The notes below the pieces were generated by a model. The model did not search any database and was not told the origin of the DNA. It saw only the letters and a list, made by a program, of their open reading frames with translations. The position numbers and the translations under genes were made by a program. From Chryseobacterium arachidis (lineage in GTDB: Bacteria > Bacteroidota > Bacteroidia > Flavobacteriales > Weeksellaceae): a stretch of DNA of 64,000 bases. Shown here in pieces: positions 53,340 to 62,873 of the stretch (positions are counted from its first letter, which is position 1; every line of letters begins with the position of its first letter). Location of the stretch: positions 1 to 64,000 of the forward strand of contig NZ_FQUT01000012.1 of NCBI RefSeq assembly GCF_900129245.1, written 5' to 3'.

Positions 53340-56048
53340 TTATCGATCTAATTTGGAAAACTTTTCTATTGCTTTTTTTAGGTCAATACCCTTACCAAGC
53401 ACGGGCTTAAAGATATCTCCCATTTCATTCATTCTACCTATGGCATTTTGGATATTGAAATCGCTTATCTTGAGTCCCTTTTTAACCTCGTCCCATTGTA
53501 AAGGCATGGAAACCGTAGCTCCGGGCTTTGGCCTTACCGAATAGACTGTTGCAATTGTAGCATGAGGTCTGTTCTGCAGAAAATCAAGGTACATTTTTCC
53601 GTGACGGTCTTTGATGCCACGTTCTAAACTGGTATAATCTGGAAGTTCCCTGTTGACAAGTGTTACGACCACCCTTGCAAACTCTTTGGACTGCTCATAA
53701 GTATACTTATTACCAAAAGGAATATAGATGTGCAGTCCTGTTGAGCCGCTGGTTTTGCAATAACTGTCAATGCCCATATCATCCAGAATACTTTTTGTTA
53801 CCTGAGCAGCTTCAATAACCTGGTCAAATGAGTTTTTGTCAGGATCAAGATCAATGATACAGAAAGTTGGATGATCAGGCTTTTTTATGGTGCTGCTCCA
53901 TGGATTCATCTCGATGCAGCCAAGATTGGCCATGTATAGTAGTGTTGCCTCATCTTTGCCGACAAGATAATGTTTATCTTCTTTTTCAGTATCACTATGA
54001 TATAAATAGGTCTCCGCCCAATCCGGAGCCGTATCGGTAACGTCCTTAAAATAAAAGCCCTTCCCTTCTATTCCATTAGGGAACCTGTTCATACTTTGGG
54101 GTCTGTCTTTTATGTATGGTAAAATAAACGGAGCTGCCTGATAATAGTAGTTGATAAGGTCTCTTTTTGTATATCCTTCTTTTGGCCAAAACACTTTATC
54201 CAGATTGGTGAATTTCAGCTCGTGACGGTTTACTTTTCTGACCTGTGTTTTATCCTTTGGATTCAGTAATGTTTTTCGCCCGCTCTGTCCCCTAGCTGTT
54301 ACCAGTTCCGATGAGTTTTCTTCGACAACATTTTCAGTGGGAGTTTCCTCCTCAAGAACCACTTTTTTCGCTGATTTATCTTCGCGCATCCCGTCGAAAG
54401 ATGGATGACGCATCACCCCGTCGCTGGTGATTTCCGTAAAGCTCACCTCACAGACCAGTTCAGGCTTCAGCCAGGTCACCGAAGCATGGGGAGGGTTCGG
54501 ACGGAACCTGGAAGGCTTATTAACATCAGGTTCACCGGCGAAAGGTGCTTTTTTTATCACAAGGGGTTTAAATAGTTCCATCATTTCACGCTGCAACTTT
54601 TCATTGAAACCTGTGCCTACTTTTCCGGTATAGATAAGATCCTTTCCTTCATACACACCGACAAGAATACTGCTGAAGAGCTTGCTGGAATCATCATTGA
54701 GCGTATATCCCCCGATCACCACCTCCTGCCGTTTGTTCGCTTTGATCTTAAGCCAGTCTTTAGAACGCACTTTGGAATAATATAGACTATCAGCGCGCTT
54801 AGCCATAATGCCTTCCAGCCCAAGCTTTCGCGCTTCTTCTAAAAAGGAAATACCCGAGGTATGAAAATGTTCACTGATCAGGATCTTTTCACTCTTGGGA
54901 AGAATTTCCTTTAGGATCGCTTTTCGATCGGTAAGGGGAAGGTCTCTTAAGTCTTTCCCTTTATGCCAGAGCAGATCGAATACATAGTACACCAGATCAC
55001 CGTCAGCTTCGCTACGCCAGTTCTGCAGTGATCCAAAGTCAGCAGTACCTTCTTTTCCCAAAACAACAACCTCTCCGTCGAGTACTGCATCGAGTTTCAT
55101 TGTTTTGAGCTCATCGTAGATCGGGTAGAATTTTTCGTTAAAACTTTTATTGTTCCTGGATTTAATTTCCAGCTTCTTGCCCTTTTTAAAAGCGACAGCA
55201 CGATAGCCATCCCATTTCACCTCATAAATCCAACCTTCATCATCAAAGGGTTTGTCCACCAATGTAGCGAGCATGGGTTCCAGAGATTCATAAAAATCCT
55301 GCTTGGGAGCTTTTCGAAGCAGTGCGGCGACATTTGTTGTTGACTTAATTTCTTCGGTGGGTTCTGCCTGCAGCTGATCTTCAATAATCTCTGCGGCCTT
55401 TTTCGAAGTGGCTTCCTTATCTTTTACAGTCGAATCTTTTTTGATGATATTCTTTCCGTAAACCTTATCTGGAGACTTTTCCATCTGGGCGATGGTCTTA
55501 CCGGAAATCACGGACTTATCTTTTAATGTGATATCCTTTTCACTGGCATATTTATCATCGAGTTTCATCAGCAGCCACCCATTTTCTCCCCTTCCGTGGG
55601 CTTTGACAAGGGCGAAATCACCTTTTAGCTTTTTGCCATGGAGCCTGAATTTGAGCTTTCCGGAATACAGCTGGTGAAGCAGACTTTTTTCTTGTTTGCT
55701 AACATCCTTCTCTTCACCCTCAACCGGTTCATAGGTACCTTCATCCCAGACGATCACGGTTCCGCCACCATACTGTCCTTTGGGAATGATACCCTCAAAA
55801 TTGCGGTAATCGTAAGGATGGTCTTCGACCATCATGGCAAGGCGCTTCACATCGGGATCCGTTGAAGGACCCTTTGGCACTGCCCAGCTTTTGAGCACGC
55901 CGTCCATCTCCAGCCTGAAATCATAATGTAGGTGCGAAGCATCATGTTTCTGGATAACAAAGCGAAGTTCTTTGCCACTTGGTTTTCCTCCAAAAGGTTC
56001 GGGGGTCTTTTCCTCAGAACGCTTTTCGCGGTATTTAGATAAGCCCAT
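53340..56048 (-). CDS. ligD: ATP-dependent DNA ligase D (LigD)
   Basis: A 902-residue multi-domain enzyme of bacterial non-homologous end joining, in the order phosphoesterase, ligase, polymerase. The 3'-phosphoesterase domain (HDASHLHYDFRLEMDG) is at about 35-150. The ligase core has the nucleotidyl-acceptor motif EVKWDGYRA near 270 and DGEVVVLG. The polymerase/primase domain starts near 615 (LDKVFWPKEGYTKRDL) and has the DLDPDK metal-binding acidic pair. No Ku gene is in the window. The downstream strand end faces the HxlR gene. Confidence 0.93.
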   Translation of the reverse strand: MGLSKYREKRSEEKTPEPFGGKPSGKELRFVIQKHDASHLHYDFRLEMDGVLKSWAVPKGPSTDPDVKRLAMMVEDHPYDYRNFEGIIPKGQYGGGTVIVWDEGTYEPVEGEEKDVSKQEKSLLHQLYSGKLKFRLHGKKLKGDFALVKAHGRGENGWLLMKLDDKYASEKDITLKDKSVISGKTIAQMEKSPDKVYGKNIIKKDSTVKDKEATSKKAAEIIEDQLQAEPTEEIKSTTNVAALLRKAPKQDFYESLEPMLATLVDKPFDDEGWIYEVKWDGYRAVAFKKGKKLEIKSRNNKSFNEKFYPIYDELKTMKLDAVLDGEVVVLGKEGTADFGSLQNWRSEADGDLVYYVFDLLWHKGKDLRDLPLTDRKAILKEILPKSEKILISEHFHTSGISFLEEARKLGLEGIMAKRADSLYYSKVRSKDWLKIKANKRQEVVIGGYTLNDDSSKLFSSILVGVYEGKDLIYTGKVGTGFNEKLQREMMELFKPLVIKKAPFAGEPDVNKPSRFRPNPPHASVTWLKPELVCEVSFTEITSDGVMRHPSFDGMREDKSAKKVVLEEETPTENVVEENSSELVTARGQSGRKTLLNPKDKTQVRKVNRHELKFTNLDKVFWPKEGYTKRDLINYYYQAAPFILPYIKDRPQSMNRFPNGIEGKGFYFKDVTDTAPDWAETYLYHSDTEKEDKHYLVGKDEATLLYMANLGCIEMNPWSSTIKKPDHPTFCIIDLDPDKNSFDQVIEAAQVTKSILDDMGIDSYCKTSGSTGLHIYIPFGNKYTYEQSKEFARVVVTLVNRELPDYTSLERGIKDRHGKMYLDFLQNRPHATIATVYSVRPKPGATVSMPLQWDEVKKGLKISDFNIQNAIGRMNEMGDIFKPVLGKGIDLKKAIEKFSKLDR

Positions 56049-56087
56049 ATGTTTAAGTTTAAAAATTTATGTAAAATGCCTACAGCC

Positions 56088-56278
56088 TTATTTACTGTGT
56101 TTATCTTTCAGATATTTCTCCAGTGTCTTTCTGTCGTTTGATCCCGTGCACGGATGGCGCCGGTAACTGCTTGCGAGCTTACTCCGATCTTCTCTTTAAA
56201 GTACTCTATTTCGTAATTCTCTGAGCCGCTTACTTTGTTTCTGTCGGCTTTTCCTTTTTTTGATTTGTTATCTGCCAT
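56088..56278 (-). pseudogene. frameshifted DUF3606-like small gene
   Basis: Starts MADNKSKKGKADRNKVSGSE and runs to GAIRA, matching the N-terminal part of DUF3606. A 1-nt loss near 56141-56152 then moves the frame. The expected C-terminus (SNDRKTLEKYLKDKHSK) is found in the next frame and ends at 56088. The unshifted frame stops at 56108 after 56 residues. DUF3606 genes are commonly near LigD in Bacteroidota, so this is a decaying partner. Confidence 0.7.
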
Positions 56279-56396
56279 GATTTGTGATTTTGTAATAAAA
56301 TTTCTGCATTAAGGATTATTAATGGACTGCTAAATAATAACAGGTATAATTAATAAATGGTTGGACCGTTGTGCATAATTATCTGAGATCGCTCTA

Positions 56397-56990
56397 TCAG
56401 TATACAATCTGACGTCCTTCCAATTTAATAATCCGATCTGCTTGCATTTTCTTGACTGTCCTGATTACTGTTTCTACACGTAGTCCTGTCATATTGGCGA
56501 TCTGCTGTCTAGTGAACGGAACCTCAAAGTCCGAGTTCTCGCCAGATTGGAATTGTTTGTGATAGTCAAGAAGAGACTTGATCTTTGACATCGGATCCGA
56601 AAATGAATTGCAGCTTAACATGATGTAATTATGATACATTGCATCAGAAATATATTTCAATAAGGTAACTGCTACTTCCCTGTTGTCATCCAATAGCTTT
56701 AAAAATTCTGTTTTTGCCAGCTTAAGAACCAGACAGTCTGTTTTCGCGATTGCATTCATTGGATAGGACTGATTCCCAAGAAGTACGGATTCACCGATAC
56801 TATGCCCTTTCGACAAAATATTGAAGGTAAACTCTGAACCGCTGTCATTAAACTGGTTCAATTCAACCGTACCTTGGACGATCTGAAAATAAAATCGGGG
56901 ACTTGTTCCCTTATAATAAAGGAAGTCTTTGGCTTGATATTCTTCATATTGAGCACCGCTCTGCAGAAGTAGATTTTCATTGATTAGCAT
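56397..56990 (-). CDS. Crp/Fnr family transcriptional regulator
   Basis: 197 residues with a cyclic-nucleotide-binding barrel (YYKGTSPRFYFQIVQGTVEL) and a C-terminal helix-turn-helix (FTRQQIANMTGLRVETVIRT) typical of the family. It has no Cys cluster for an iron-sulphur centre. Role unknown. Confidence 0.88.
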   Translation of the reverse strand: MLINENLLLQSGAQYEEYQAKDFLYYKGTSPRFYFQIVQGTVELNQFNDSGSEFTFNILSKGHSIGESVLLGNQSYPMNAIAKTDCLVLKLAKTEFLKLLDDNREVAVTLLKYISDAMYHNYIMLSCNSFSDPMSKIKSLLDYHKQFQSGENSDFEVPFTRQQIANMTGLRVETVIRTVKKMQADRIIKLEGRQIVY

Positions 56991-57259
56991 AATGGGAATA
57001 ATAAATTAATAATGAAATCTCAGTAAAAAATTGGTACACAAAAAATACAAATTACATACCATAATCACATTATTAATATATACCTACTACCACATTTATA
57101 TAAATTTTCTATTATTTAATAAAAAAACAGAGCTAAGCCTCATAAAAAAATATTAACAAGAAAAACAAAATACATTACAGATCGTTATTATAATACGAGG
57201 ATATTTACAACAAAGTTTTTGTTCAAAGATCGGTCTGATCAACAGAAATACCGGAAGAT

Positions 57260-57538
57260 ATGAATGGAATAATATTTCACGGAAAAAGCGCAACCGTCGG
57301 CTGTTCAGCGGAATTTATTTTTGAACCTGAAATAACTACAGAGCCTGTTCAAGCTATAGCTGAATTCAGCACTGGTGAAAAAGCATATGCCGAAATCCTT
57401 AAGGTTGATCCCTGCCAAGTTCAGGTTCGTCTCGGTGAGTACGTAAATGGTAAGGGAAAAATAGTCAGGAAGACTGTCTGTAGACTTTTTTATGATCAAT
57501 CCAATAAATCTTGGCAAATTAGAAAAAATCTTTTATAG
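57260..57538 (+). CDS. small hypothetical protein
   Basis: 92 residues, beta-rich, with a possible small barrel (AEILKVDPCQVQVRLGEY) and no known family. It has two Cys and no signal peptide. Confidence 0.5.
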   Translation: MNGIIFHGKSATVGCSAEFIFEPEITTEPVQAIAEFSTGEKAYAEILKVDPCQVQVRLGEYVNGKGKIVRKTVCRLFYDQSNKSWQIRKNLL

Positions 57539-57603
57539 AAGTATTTTTACAGATGTTATTGAGAGTTTCTGTTAACCAACTATCAGTAATTGGGTTTAAA
57601 TAG

Positions 57604-57711
57604 GGTATAACGCCAACAAAAATAGCAAAACTCCTGGCCGATCAAACAATCCTTGAACGTTTCTTTAAGGTGAAGGGTTCAGGGACATACCAAATAAAAT
57701 TAAACTTATAA
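57604..57711 (+). pseudogene. possible coding remnant
   Basis: An open frame with protein-like composition (TPTKIAKLLADQTILERFFK and on to YQIKLNL) but no start codon. An in-frame stop lies just upstream, after a short MLLRVSVNQL segment. It lies in the gap between 57538 and 57855, which holds nothing else. Confidence 0.25.
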
Positions 57712-57855
57712 AAAAGACTTTCCTTTTTACAACTTTTGGTCACTATGCCAAAGAATTTTCTCCATGAAAGAAAACCTTACGGCTAGTAAACATGGATGGC
57801 ACCCTTCTTCGACTTATATTCCTGTTCATGCTACGGACATCAATGAATATCCATA

Positions 57856-58344
57856 TCAAAAGCCAAAATATCTTTTGATCTTGCTGGCAATTGATGGTTC
57901 AGATTCGACCTGCAGTCTTAGGTATTCGATTTCATGAAATTTTGTCCTGAAATATTTTGCAAGGCTAAAGTAATCATCTTCTTTTACGATCTGATGATAT
58001 TTGAGATAATCATACTGCGTTCTATAATCCTCAATCAAATCTTCTTCATCGCAAATAATTTTTGACCACTCGTAAAATTTGTCGATAAGATCTTTTTTGG
58101 GAACAATATCTTCAACAATGTTAAAATCCTGATCTTCAAGTACTGCTGCGCAAATATTTAGTACCTTCTTTGTTAGTCTAAGATATAGCGGTTCTTCATT
58201 GACGAAGTCTTTATAATTGTATGCAAAATGTCCAATTGTAATATGTTTTTTGTAATCAGGATGCAGGCTTATATATCGGTATAATAGAGCTGCCTCTTCG
58301 GTGCTGATATAAACTTCAAGGGATACATCATAGATCAGTTCCAT
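57856..58344 (-). CDS. hypothetical protein, paralogue of 40090-40569
   Basis: 162 residues, no signal peptide. It shares the start (M-E-x-I-Y-[ED]-V) and the late I-K-R-Y-F with the paralogue. The family is unknown to me; an immunity-type role is only contextual. Confidence 0.5.
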   Translation of the reverse strand: MELIYDVSLEVYISTEEAALLYRYISLHPDYKKHITIGHFAYNYKDFVNEEPLYLRLTKKVLNICAAVLEDQDFNIVEDIVPKKDLIDKFYEWSKIICDEEDLIEDYRTQYDYLKYHQIVKEDDYFSLAKYFRTKFHEIEYLRLQVESEPSIASKIKRYFGF

Positions 58345-58430
58345 GAAAAATAATTTTGGTTCAATTTAGCGCTTTTTTCTAAAAATTTAGATAATAGCTC
58401 TGTGAAGCTTTTTATACAAAAAAAACTTAT

Positions 58431-58538
58431 TTAACTTCTATGCTTCAACTCATTCCAAGATTCCAGCCCATAATACACTATATCAATCTTGGCAGAGTAA
58501 ATTTGTTCTACCCCACCAAGATATAAATAATGGATCAT
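58431..58538 (-). pseudogene. possible small coding remnant, 35 codons
   Basis: MIHYLYLGGVEQIYSAKIDI, ending in SWNELKHRS. Protein-like composition, in a different frame from the hydrolase upstream. It may be the start or tail of a lost gene. Confidence 0.25.
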
Positions 58539-58557
58539 TCCACTTTTTGGGTGTATA

Positions 58558-59280
58558 TCAGAAAGTTTTCCAAACTTCAGAAACCGCTTTCTGATGGTTT
58601 AAATATCTGTAACCATCATGATTGGCCGGCCAGTTGTCATTGAAATAGGTCTCCACCTGTTTAAAATTTGGATGTGAGGCCAAAATGTTTCTTCCCGCAA
58701 AAACAAGGTCTTTATCATTATTGAGGTTGTACCACTTCTTGATCGGCAGCTGGGCAATAGGATACTTGATATGTCCCCTGATAAGTTTGCTCCCTAGCTG
58801 TGAGCCATCGGTAACCAGTGTGATATGTTCAAATCCTGTATTGTTCTCATCTTCTGAAAAGAAGTCATAACATAGTAATGATCCAAGGCTATGTGCATAG
58901 ATAATATCCGGTCTATGTGACGCAATGTTTTTCCGCAGTTCAGTATAAAGAATACGTTTAAGTTCACCGCCCTGCAGATATTCCACTGCCATATCCGGAT
59001 AATCATCCATCCAATCTTTGATGCTCATCATCTTGTTTCTTCTTCTATTGAAAAGAAAATCCAAAAAGGTCTTACTGATAAATTTTGCATAATCAACAAT
59101 TCCTGCGTCCTGTCGCTCAAAGTAACTGTCAAATTTCATAAAGCTGATGCTTTCATTATTACCGATGTTAAGATGACACTTGAACCCGCTGCGCCAATTA
59201 TCCGCCCATCCAGGAATATCTCCCATGGTGGCATCCTTACCACCAATACCATGGATGCATAAAATTCTAGGTCTCTCCAT
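58558..59280 (-). CDS. alpha/beta hydrolase (lipase-like), paralogue B
   Basis: 240 residues, closely similar to 23531-24253 and with the same catalytic elements: CIHGIGG, YAHSLGSLL, NLNNDKDLVF and NHDGYRYL. It follows the lipoprotein gene by 26 nt, whereas paralogue A follows a metzincin-motif gene. The two copies thus share a fold but have different partners, a pattern of effector modules with varied accessories. Confidence 0.75.
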   Translation of the reverse strand: MERPRILCIHGIGGKDATMGDIPGWADNWRSGFKCHLNIGNNESISFMKFDSYFERQDAGIVDYAKFISKTFLDFLFNRRRNKMMSIKDWMDDYPDMAVEYLQGGELKRILYTELRKNIASHRPDIIYAHSLGSLLCYDFFSEDENNTGFEHITLVTDGSQLGSKLIRGHIKYPIAQLPIKKWYNLNNDKDLVFAGRNILASHPNFKQVETYFNDNWPANHDGYRYLNHQKAVSEVWKTF

Positions 59281-59306
59281 AATTTTCGGTTTGTTTGATA
59301 GTAGAT

Positions 59307-59768
59307 CTAAAGGTCCGTAATTTTACCGTTGCCGTTAATAATAAGAAAGGTTCCTTGCTTCACGTTCTTTCTTACCGTGTGAGATTTACTCAGAATTCCT
59401 GTAAATACCATTTGGTTGTACTGTGTGGAATCAGAAGATTCCCACGCCGTGCCGCACGTTCCCGGTTCCGCTTTGATACTATCGGCCTTCATGTTGGAAT
59501 CAGCATTAATGCGCTCAATTCTTGCGTAGCTCACCTGAAGGCATCCCCCGGCATCCTTTGAAGCGAGCCAGGAAACTTTAAGCGGTTCTTTGCTGTCCTG
59601 GAACTGTAGATCAAACTGCTTGATGATCGTGTCACCTACTACTTTCCAATCAGCATGACCTTTGGAAAAATCTTCTTCAAATAAAATTTTTGAATTTGAA
59701 CTTTTGCTGCAGGAAACAGCAATCATGGACAATAGGACAATGCCCATGGCTTTTTTGATTGTTTTCAT
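59307..59768 (-). CDS. hypothetical lipoprotein
   Basis: 153 residues. Signal with lipobox MIAVSC, then a beta-rich domain (ILFEEDFSKGHADWKVVGD) with two Cys (GGCLQ and PGTCGT). It is upstream of alpha/beta hydrolase paralogue B on the same strand, so it may be an inhibitor or chaperone. Confidence 0.6.
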   Translation of the reverse strand: MKTIKKAMGIVLLSMIAVSCSKSSNSKILFEEDFSKGHADWKVVGDTIIKQFDLQFQDSKEPLKVSWLASKDAGGCLQVSYARIERINADSNMKADSIKAEPGTCGTAWESSDSTQYNQMVFTGILSKSHTVRKNVKQGTFLIINGNGKITDL

Positions 59769-60415
59769 ATTTATAGGTTATTAGCTGTCACTAATTTATA
59801 AAAAAATATGATGTCGAAATATGATTTTTATATTAAATATCATCAGGATAGGAGTTATAGTTAAACAGTAAAGAATTTCATGATTTTTTATGCAACAAAA
59901 CCTTCAATTATACTTTACTATTTTTTTGTTGGAAATATCGCCTACAGCCAGCTCCAAAATTCCTAAGCACATTTGCTTGACCTACCCTCTCCCAAGTGGC
60001 AAAAGAGCTTATGAACTCCCCTAACATAGCAAATTGAAAGTTGCCTTATTTCCGTTCCCACAGCCACAACTTTCAATTCCCTATGAATTGATACTGCTTT
60101 TTACCCAGATATGTTTTTTAAAAAAATATGTTTTGGGAATCACTTTTTGTCAAAAGAACAGGTGAAAAAGGAAGTAAAGGTACTTCGGGTAGCCATTGCC
60201 CACATGCCGCAAAAGACTACGGCATAAACACATCCAGCCGCACAATAGCCATCCTTTATTCCGTTTCCTTTTGCCTTCCGCGTTACCCGATGTCCTGATT
60301 GACTTTCTTTTTTTCCTGTTTTTTCTTTTGAAAAAAATGATTTGGGGCCGAGGCTCGGGCAGCACAGGAAAGAAAGGAAGCTTAACAGGATTGTATAACT
60401 CAAAAACAGACGATT
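59769..60415. other. boundary region of the PRTRC-containing element
   Basis: A gap of about 650 nt before ssb. It contains a perfect 12-bp inverted repeat (AATTGAAAGTTG at 60032-60043, CAACTTTCAATT at 60067-60078, 23-nt spacer). No gene is called; a few overlapping frames of 71-114 codons lack coding signs. It is a possible element end, origin or regulatory site. Confidence 0.4.
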
Positions 60416-60829
60416 ATGAACATTATCGGAAGGCTGACAAAAAACGCAGAAGTCAGCACAACAGCAAACGGAAAGGAAGTGGTAAACTTCTCTATCGCAG
60501 TGAACGACAGCTACAAGAACAAAGCTGGGGAACGTATTGAGCAGACCGCATTCATTGACTGCTCCTATTGGCTAACTCCCAAAGCAGTGGCTTTTCTTGA
60601 AAAAGGACTATTGGTTGAACTCTCAGGACGGATCAGCGCAAGGGCATGGATAACAGCAGACGGAACGGCAAGAGCAGGAATCAACTTCCACACCTCCACC
60701 ATCAAACCGCTCGGGAGACCTGCCACGAGGGAACAACAGCAAACCGCACCGGCTACTACAGCAGGTAAAAAAAGCAAGACCGCCACAGTGACGGCAAGGA
60801 CTTCGGACGATGACGATCTACCATTTTAG
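60416..60829 (+). CDS. ssb: single-stranded DNA-binding protein, element-borne
   Basis: 137 residues. OB-fold with NIIGRLTKNAEVSTTANGKE, FIDCSYWLTPKAVAFLEKG and VELSGRISA; an Ala/Gln/Thr linker; and the acidic tip DDDDLPF that recruits partner proteins. Typical of ssb carried by plasmids or ICEs in Bacteroidota. Confidence 0.92.
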   Translation: MNIIGRLTKNAEVSTTANGKEVVNFSIAVNDSYKNKAGERIEQTAFIDCSYWLTPKAVAFLEKGLLVELSGRISARAWITADGTARAGINFHTSTIKPLGRPATREQQQTAPATTAGKKSKTATVTARTSDDDDLPF

Positions 60830-60890
60830 AACCGACCTTTTCAATTAATCAAATTCATCCAATTACAGAACAATTTAAAAATCAGAAATC

Positions 60891-61964
60891 ATGGCACATA
60901 ATTTAAATTTCAACAGCAAAACAGGTAAGTATTCATTTTTCAGCGTAAAGGAAAAAGCATGGCACGGACTCGGGCAGATCGTTGAAGACTATCCCACAAG
61001 CGCAGAAGCCATCAGACACGCAGGACTCGATTACGAGGTAGAAAAAAGCCCGTTGTTTACAAAAGGCTCGGGAATCGTACAGATTGCGGACGGTATCGTA
61101 TTGCAGGATATGGAACTTGAAGTTCCCAACTATTTCGCCAATATCCGTACCGACAATAATACAGTTTTGGGCGTGGTGGGTAAAGACTATCATATCGTGC
61201 AGAATAAAGATGCATTTACATTCTTTGATTCTATCGTAGGAGGTGGAAGTGGGATATTGTACGAAACAGCGGGCGCACTCGGTCAGGGTGAGCGCATATT
61301 CATCACCGCAAAACTCCCGAACTATATCCGTATCGGCAAATCAGACGACGTGATCGAAAAATATATCTTCCTGACCACCTCCCACGATGGTAGCGGAAGT
61401 ATAACAGCAGCCTTTACCCCTATCCGCATTGTCTGTCAGAACACCCTGAACGCATCACTCCGAACAATGAGCAACGTCGTGCGCATCAAACACACCGCAG
61501 GGGCAAAACAACGCCTGAGCGATGCCCACAAGGTAATGGGAATGGCAAATTCTATGACCACGCAGATGGACGGCATTTTTAACAGTTGGGCAAACATCAG
61601 GGTAAAGGACAGCGAAGTGCGCAAGCTGATCCAGTTGGCACTCTGCCCAAACAAGGAAACGTTTGATCTGCTCAAAAAAGGCGCAAACGATGAACTGTCA
61701 ACCATGTTCAAAAATACCGTTGACGAAGCATTCGCATACGCCATGATCAACGACACCCAACTGATGGAAACCACCAAAGGAACCCTTTTCGGGGCGTACA
61801 ACGCAGTAACGGGATATTTTCAGAATGTCCGGAAGTACAAGAGTTCGGAAGCCAAAGTACAGAGCATTGTTCTGGGCGGTACAGCACAACTGAAAACGCA
61901 GAAAGCATTTGAACTTTGCACCTCTTTTGAGAAAATCGGAGCAGATATTTTTCAGTTTAACTAG
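60891..61964 (+). CDS. DUF932 protein
   Basis: 357 residues. WHGLGQIVEDYPTSAEAIRH, DYEVEKSPLF, VVGKDYHIVQNKDAF and PIRIVCQNTLNASLR match the DUF932 family, which is often beside ssb and PRTRC genes on mobile elements. Function unproven. Confidence 0.9.
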   Translation: MAHNLNFNSKTGKYSFFSVKEKAWHGLGQIVEDYPTSAEAIRHAGLDYEVEKSPLFTKGSGIVQIADGIVLQDMELEVPNYFANIRTDNNTVLGVVGKDYHIVQNKDAFTFFDSIVGGGSGILYETAGALGQGERIFITAKLPNYIRIGKSDDVIEKYIFLTTSHDGSGSITAAFTPIRIVCQNTLNASLRTMSNVVRIKHTAGAKQRLSDAHKVMGMANSMTTQMDGIFNSWANIRVKDSEVRKLIQLALCPNKETFDLLKKGANDELSTMFKNTVDEAFAYAMINDTQLMETTKGTLFGAYNAVTGYFQNVRKYKSSEAKVQSIVLGGTAQLKTQKAFELCTSFEKIGADIFQFN

Positions 61965-61973
61965 ATCAAAAAA

Positions 61974-62003
61974 AGGTGGCAGAACTATACAAGCCTGCCA
62001 CCT
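61974..62003 (+). terminator. hairpin after the DUF932 gene
   Basis: AGGTGGCAG pairs perfectly with CTGCCACCT over a 12-nt loop, 9 nt past the stop codon, without a long T tract. Possibly a terminator or attenuator. Confidence 0.5.
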
Positions 62004-62063
62004 AATTAGACCTTACAGGATTGAAGAGATTAAAAACTTGTAAAAATCTAAAAATTTCTAAAA

Positions 62064-62474
62064 ATGAAACCATTACATCAAATGAATAACCTCGAAAGAG
62101 CCTATTTACTTGCACGGCTATTTCCCGACGAACTAAAAGCGTTGACAGAGTTTTTTAAAAAGGAAGCTGAATTATTTATCAGCAACATTGAACAGGTTTT
62201 TAACGAATGGACTGAACAGCATATCAGCGCAGATCAATGGTTTAATTTTATCGACAACTTTCAACGTAGGTACAGCAGAAATGGTACAAGACTTTACAGA
62301 AATAAAAGAACTTTCAGGGATCAGTTATTTGACGGATATGATGCACTGTTTACCATTCACTCGGTGATACATTATACTTATCAGGAGCAGTGCAGTCAGG
62401 AACTGAAACACGCCATTTATATGCTGTTCGGTTCACAGAAACTTATCAATATCAAGTTAGAGCAAACGAGATAG
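62064..62474 (+). CDS. element accessory protein, hypothetical
   Basis: 136 residues. Helical, with EQHISADQWFNFIDNFQRRY near the middle. No family recognised. It is part of the plus-strand run leading into the PRTRC genes. Confidence 0.6.
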   Translation: MKPLHQMNNLERAYLLARLFPDELKALTEFFKKEAELFISNIEQVFNEWTEQHISADQWFNFIDNFQRRYSRNGTRLYRNKRTFRDQLFDGYDALFTIHSVIHYTYQEQCSQELKHAIYMLFGSQKLINIKLEQTR

Positions 62475-62504
62475 GAGAAAATAGAAATAGTAAAAAATTA
62501 AGAC

Positions 62505-62873
62505 ATGGACATTCATTCAAAATACAAATTCTCGGATTGGCTTTATAACAGGTTTGTAGAGAACTTCAAAAAATCCAATATTTCGCAAGCCTTCATTTAT
62601 CTGGAAATTCTTTCACAGTACCAAATGTTTGCAAAGGACAACAGAAAACTATCCGATCAGCGCAGGCACATTAAAGAACTGTACAATACCATCACAAAAG
62701 CACTGAAAGAAAAACGGGTTCATAAACTCTATTTGACAGGAGAAGAAGGAACCGAAACTTTCAACAGGGAAATGAAAGCCTATGAGACAGAGCTCAGGGA
62801 AAATGGATTTTCAGAGGACTATATAACACAATCAGTAAGCGACAGAAAAATAAATTATTATGGAAACAGCTAA
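62505..62873 (+). CDS. element accessory protein, hypothetical
   Basis: 122 residues, mostly helical and charged (FSDWLYNRFVENFKKSNISQ). Its 3' end overlaps the next gene by 14 nt, so the two are translationally coupled. Unknown function; from context, related to the PRTRC system. Confidence 0.6.
   Translation: MDIHSKYKFSDWLYNRFVENFKKSNISQAFIYLEILSQYQMFAKDNRKLSDQRRHIKELYNTITKALKEKRVHKLYLTGEEGTETFNREMKAYETELRENGFSEDYITQSVSDRKINYYGNS

Noticed and set aside
60140..60540. Several overlapping frames of 71-114 codons before ssb
   Set aside because: They lie on both strands in the same DNA, have biased composition and no family match; treated as non-coding element boundary.
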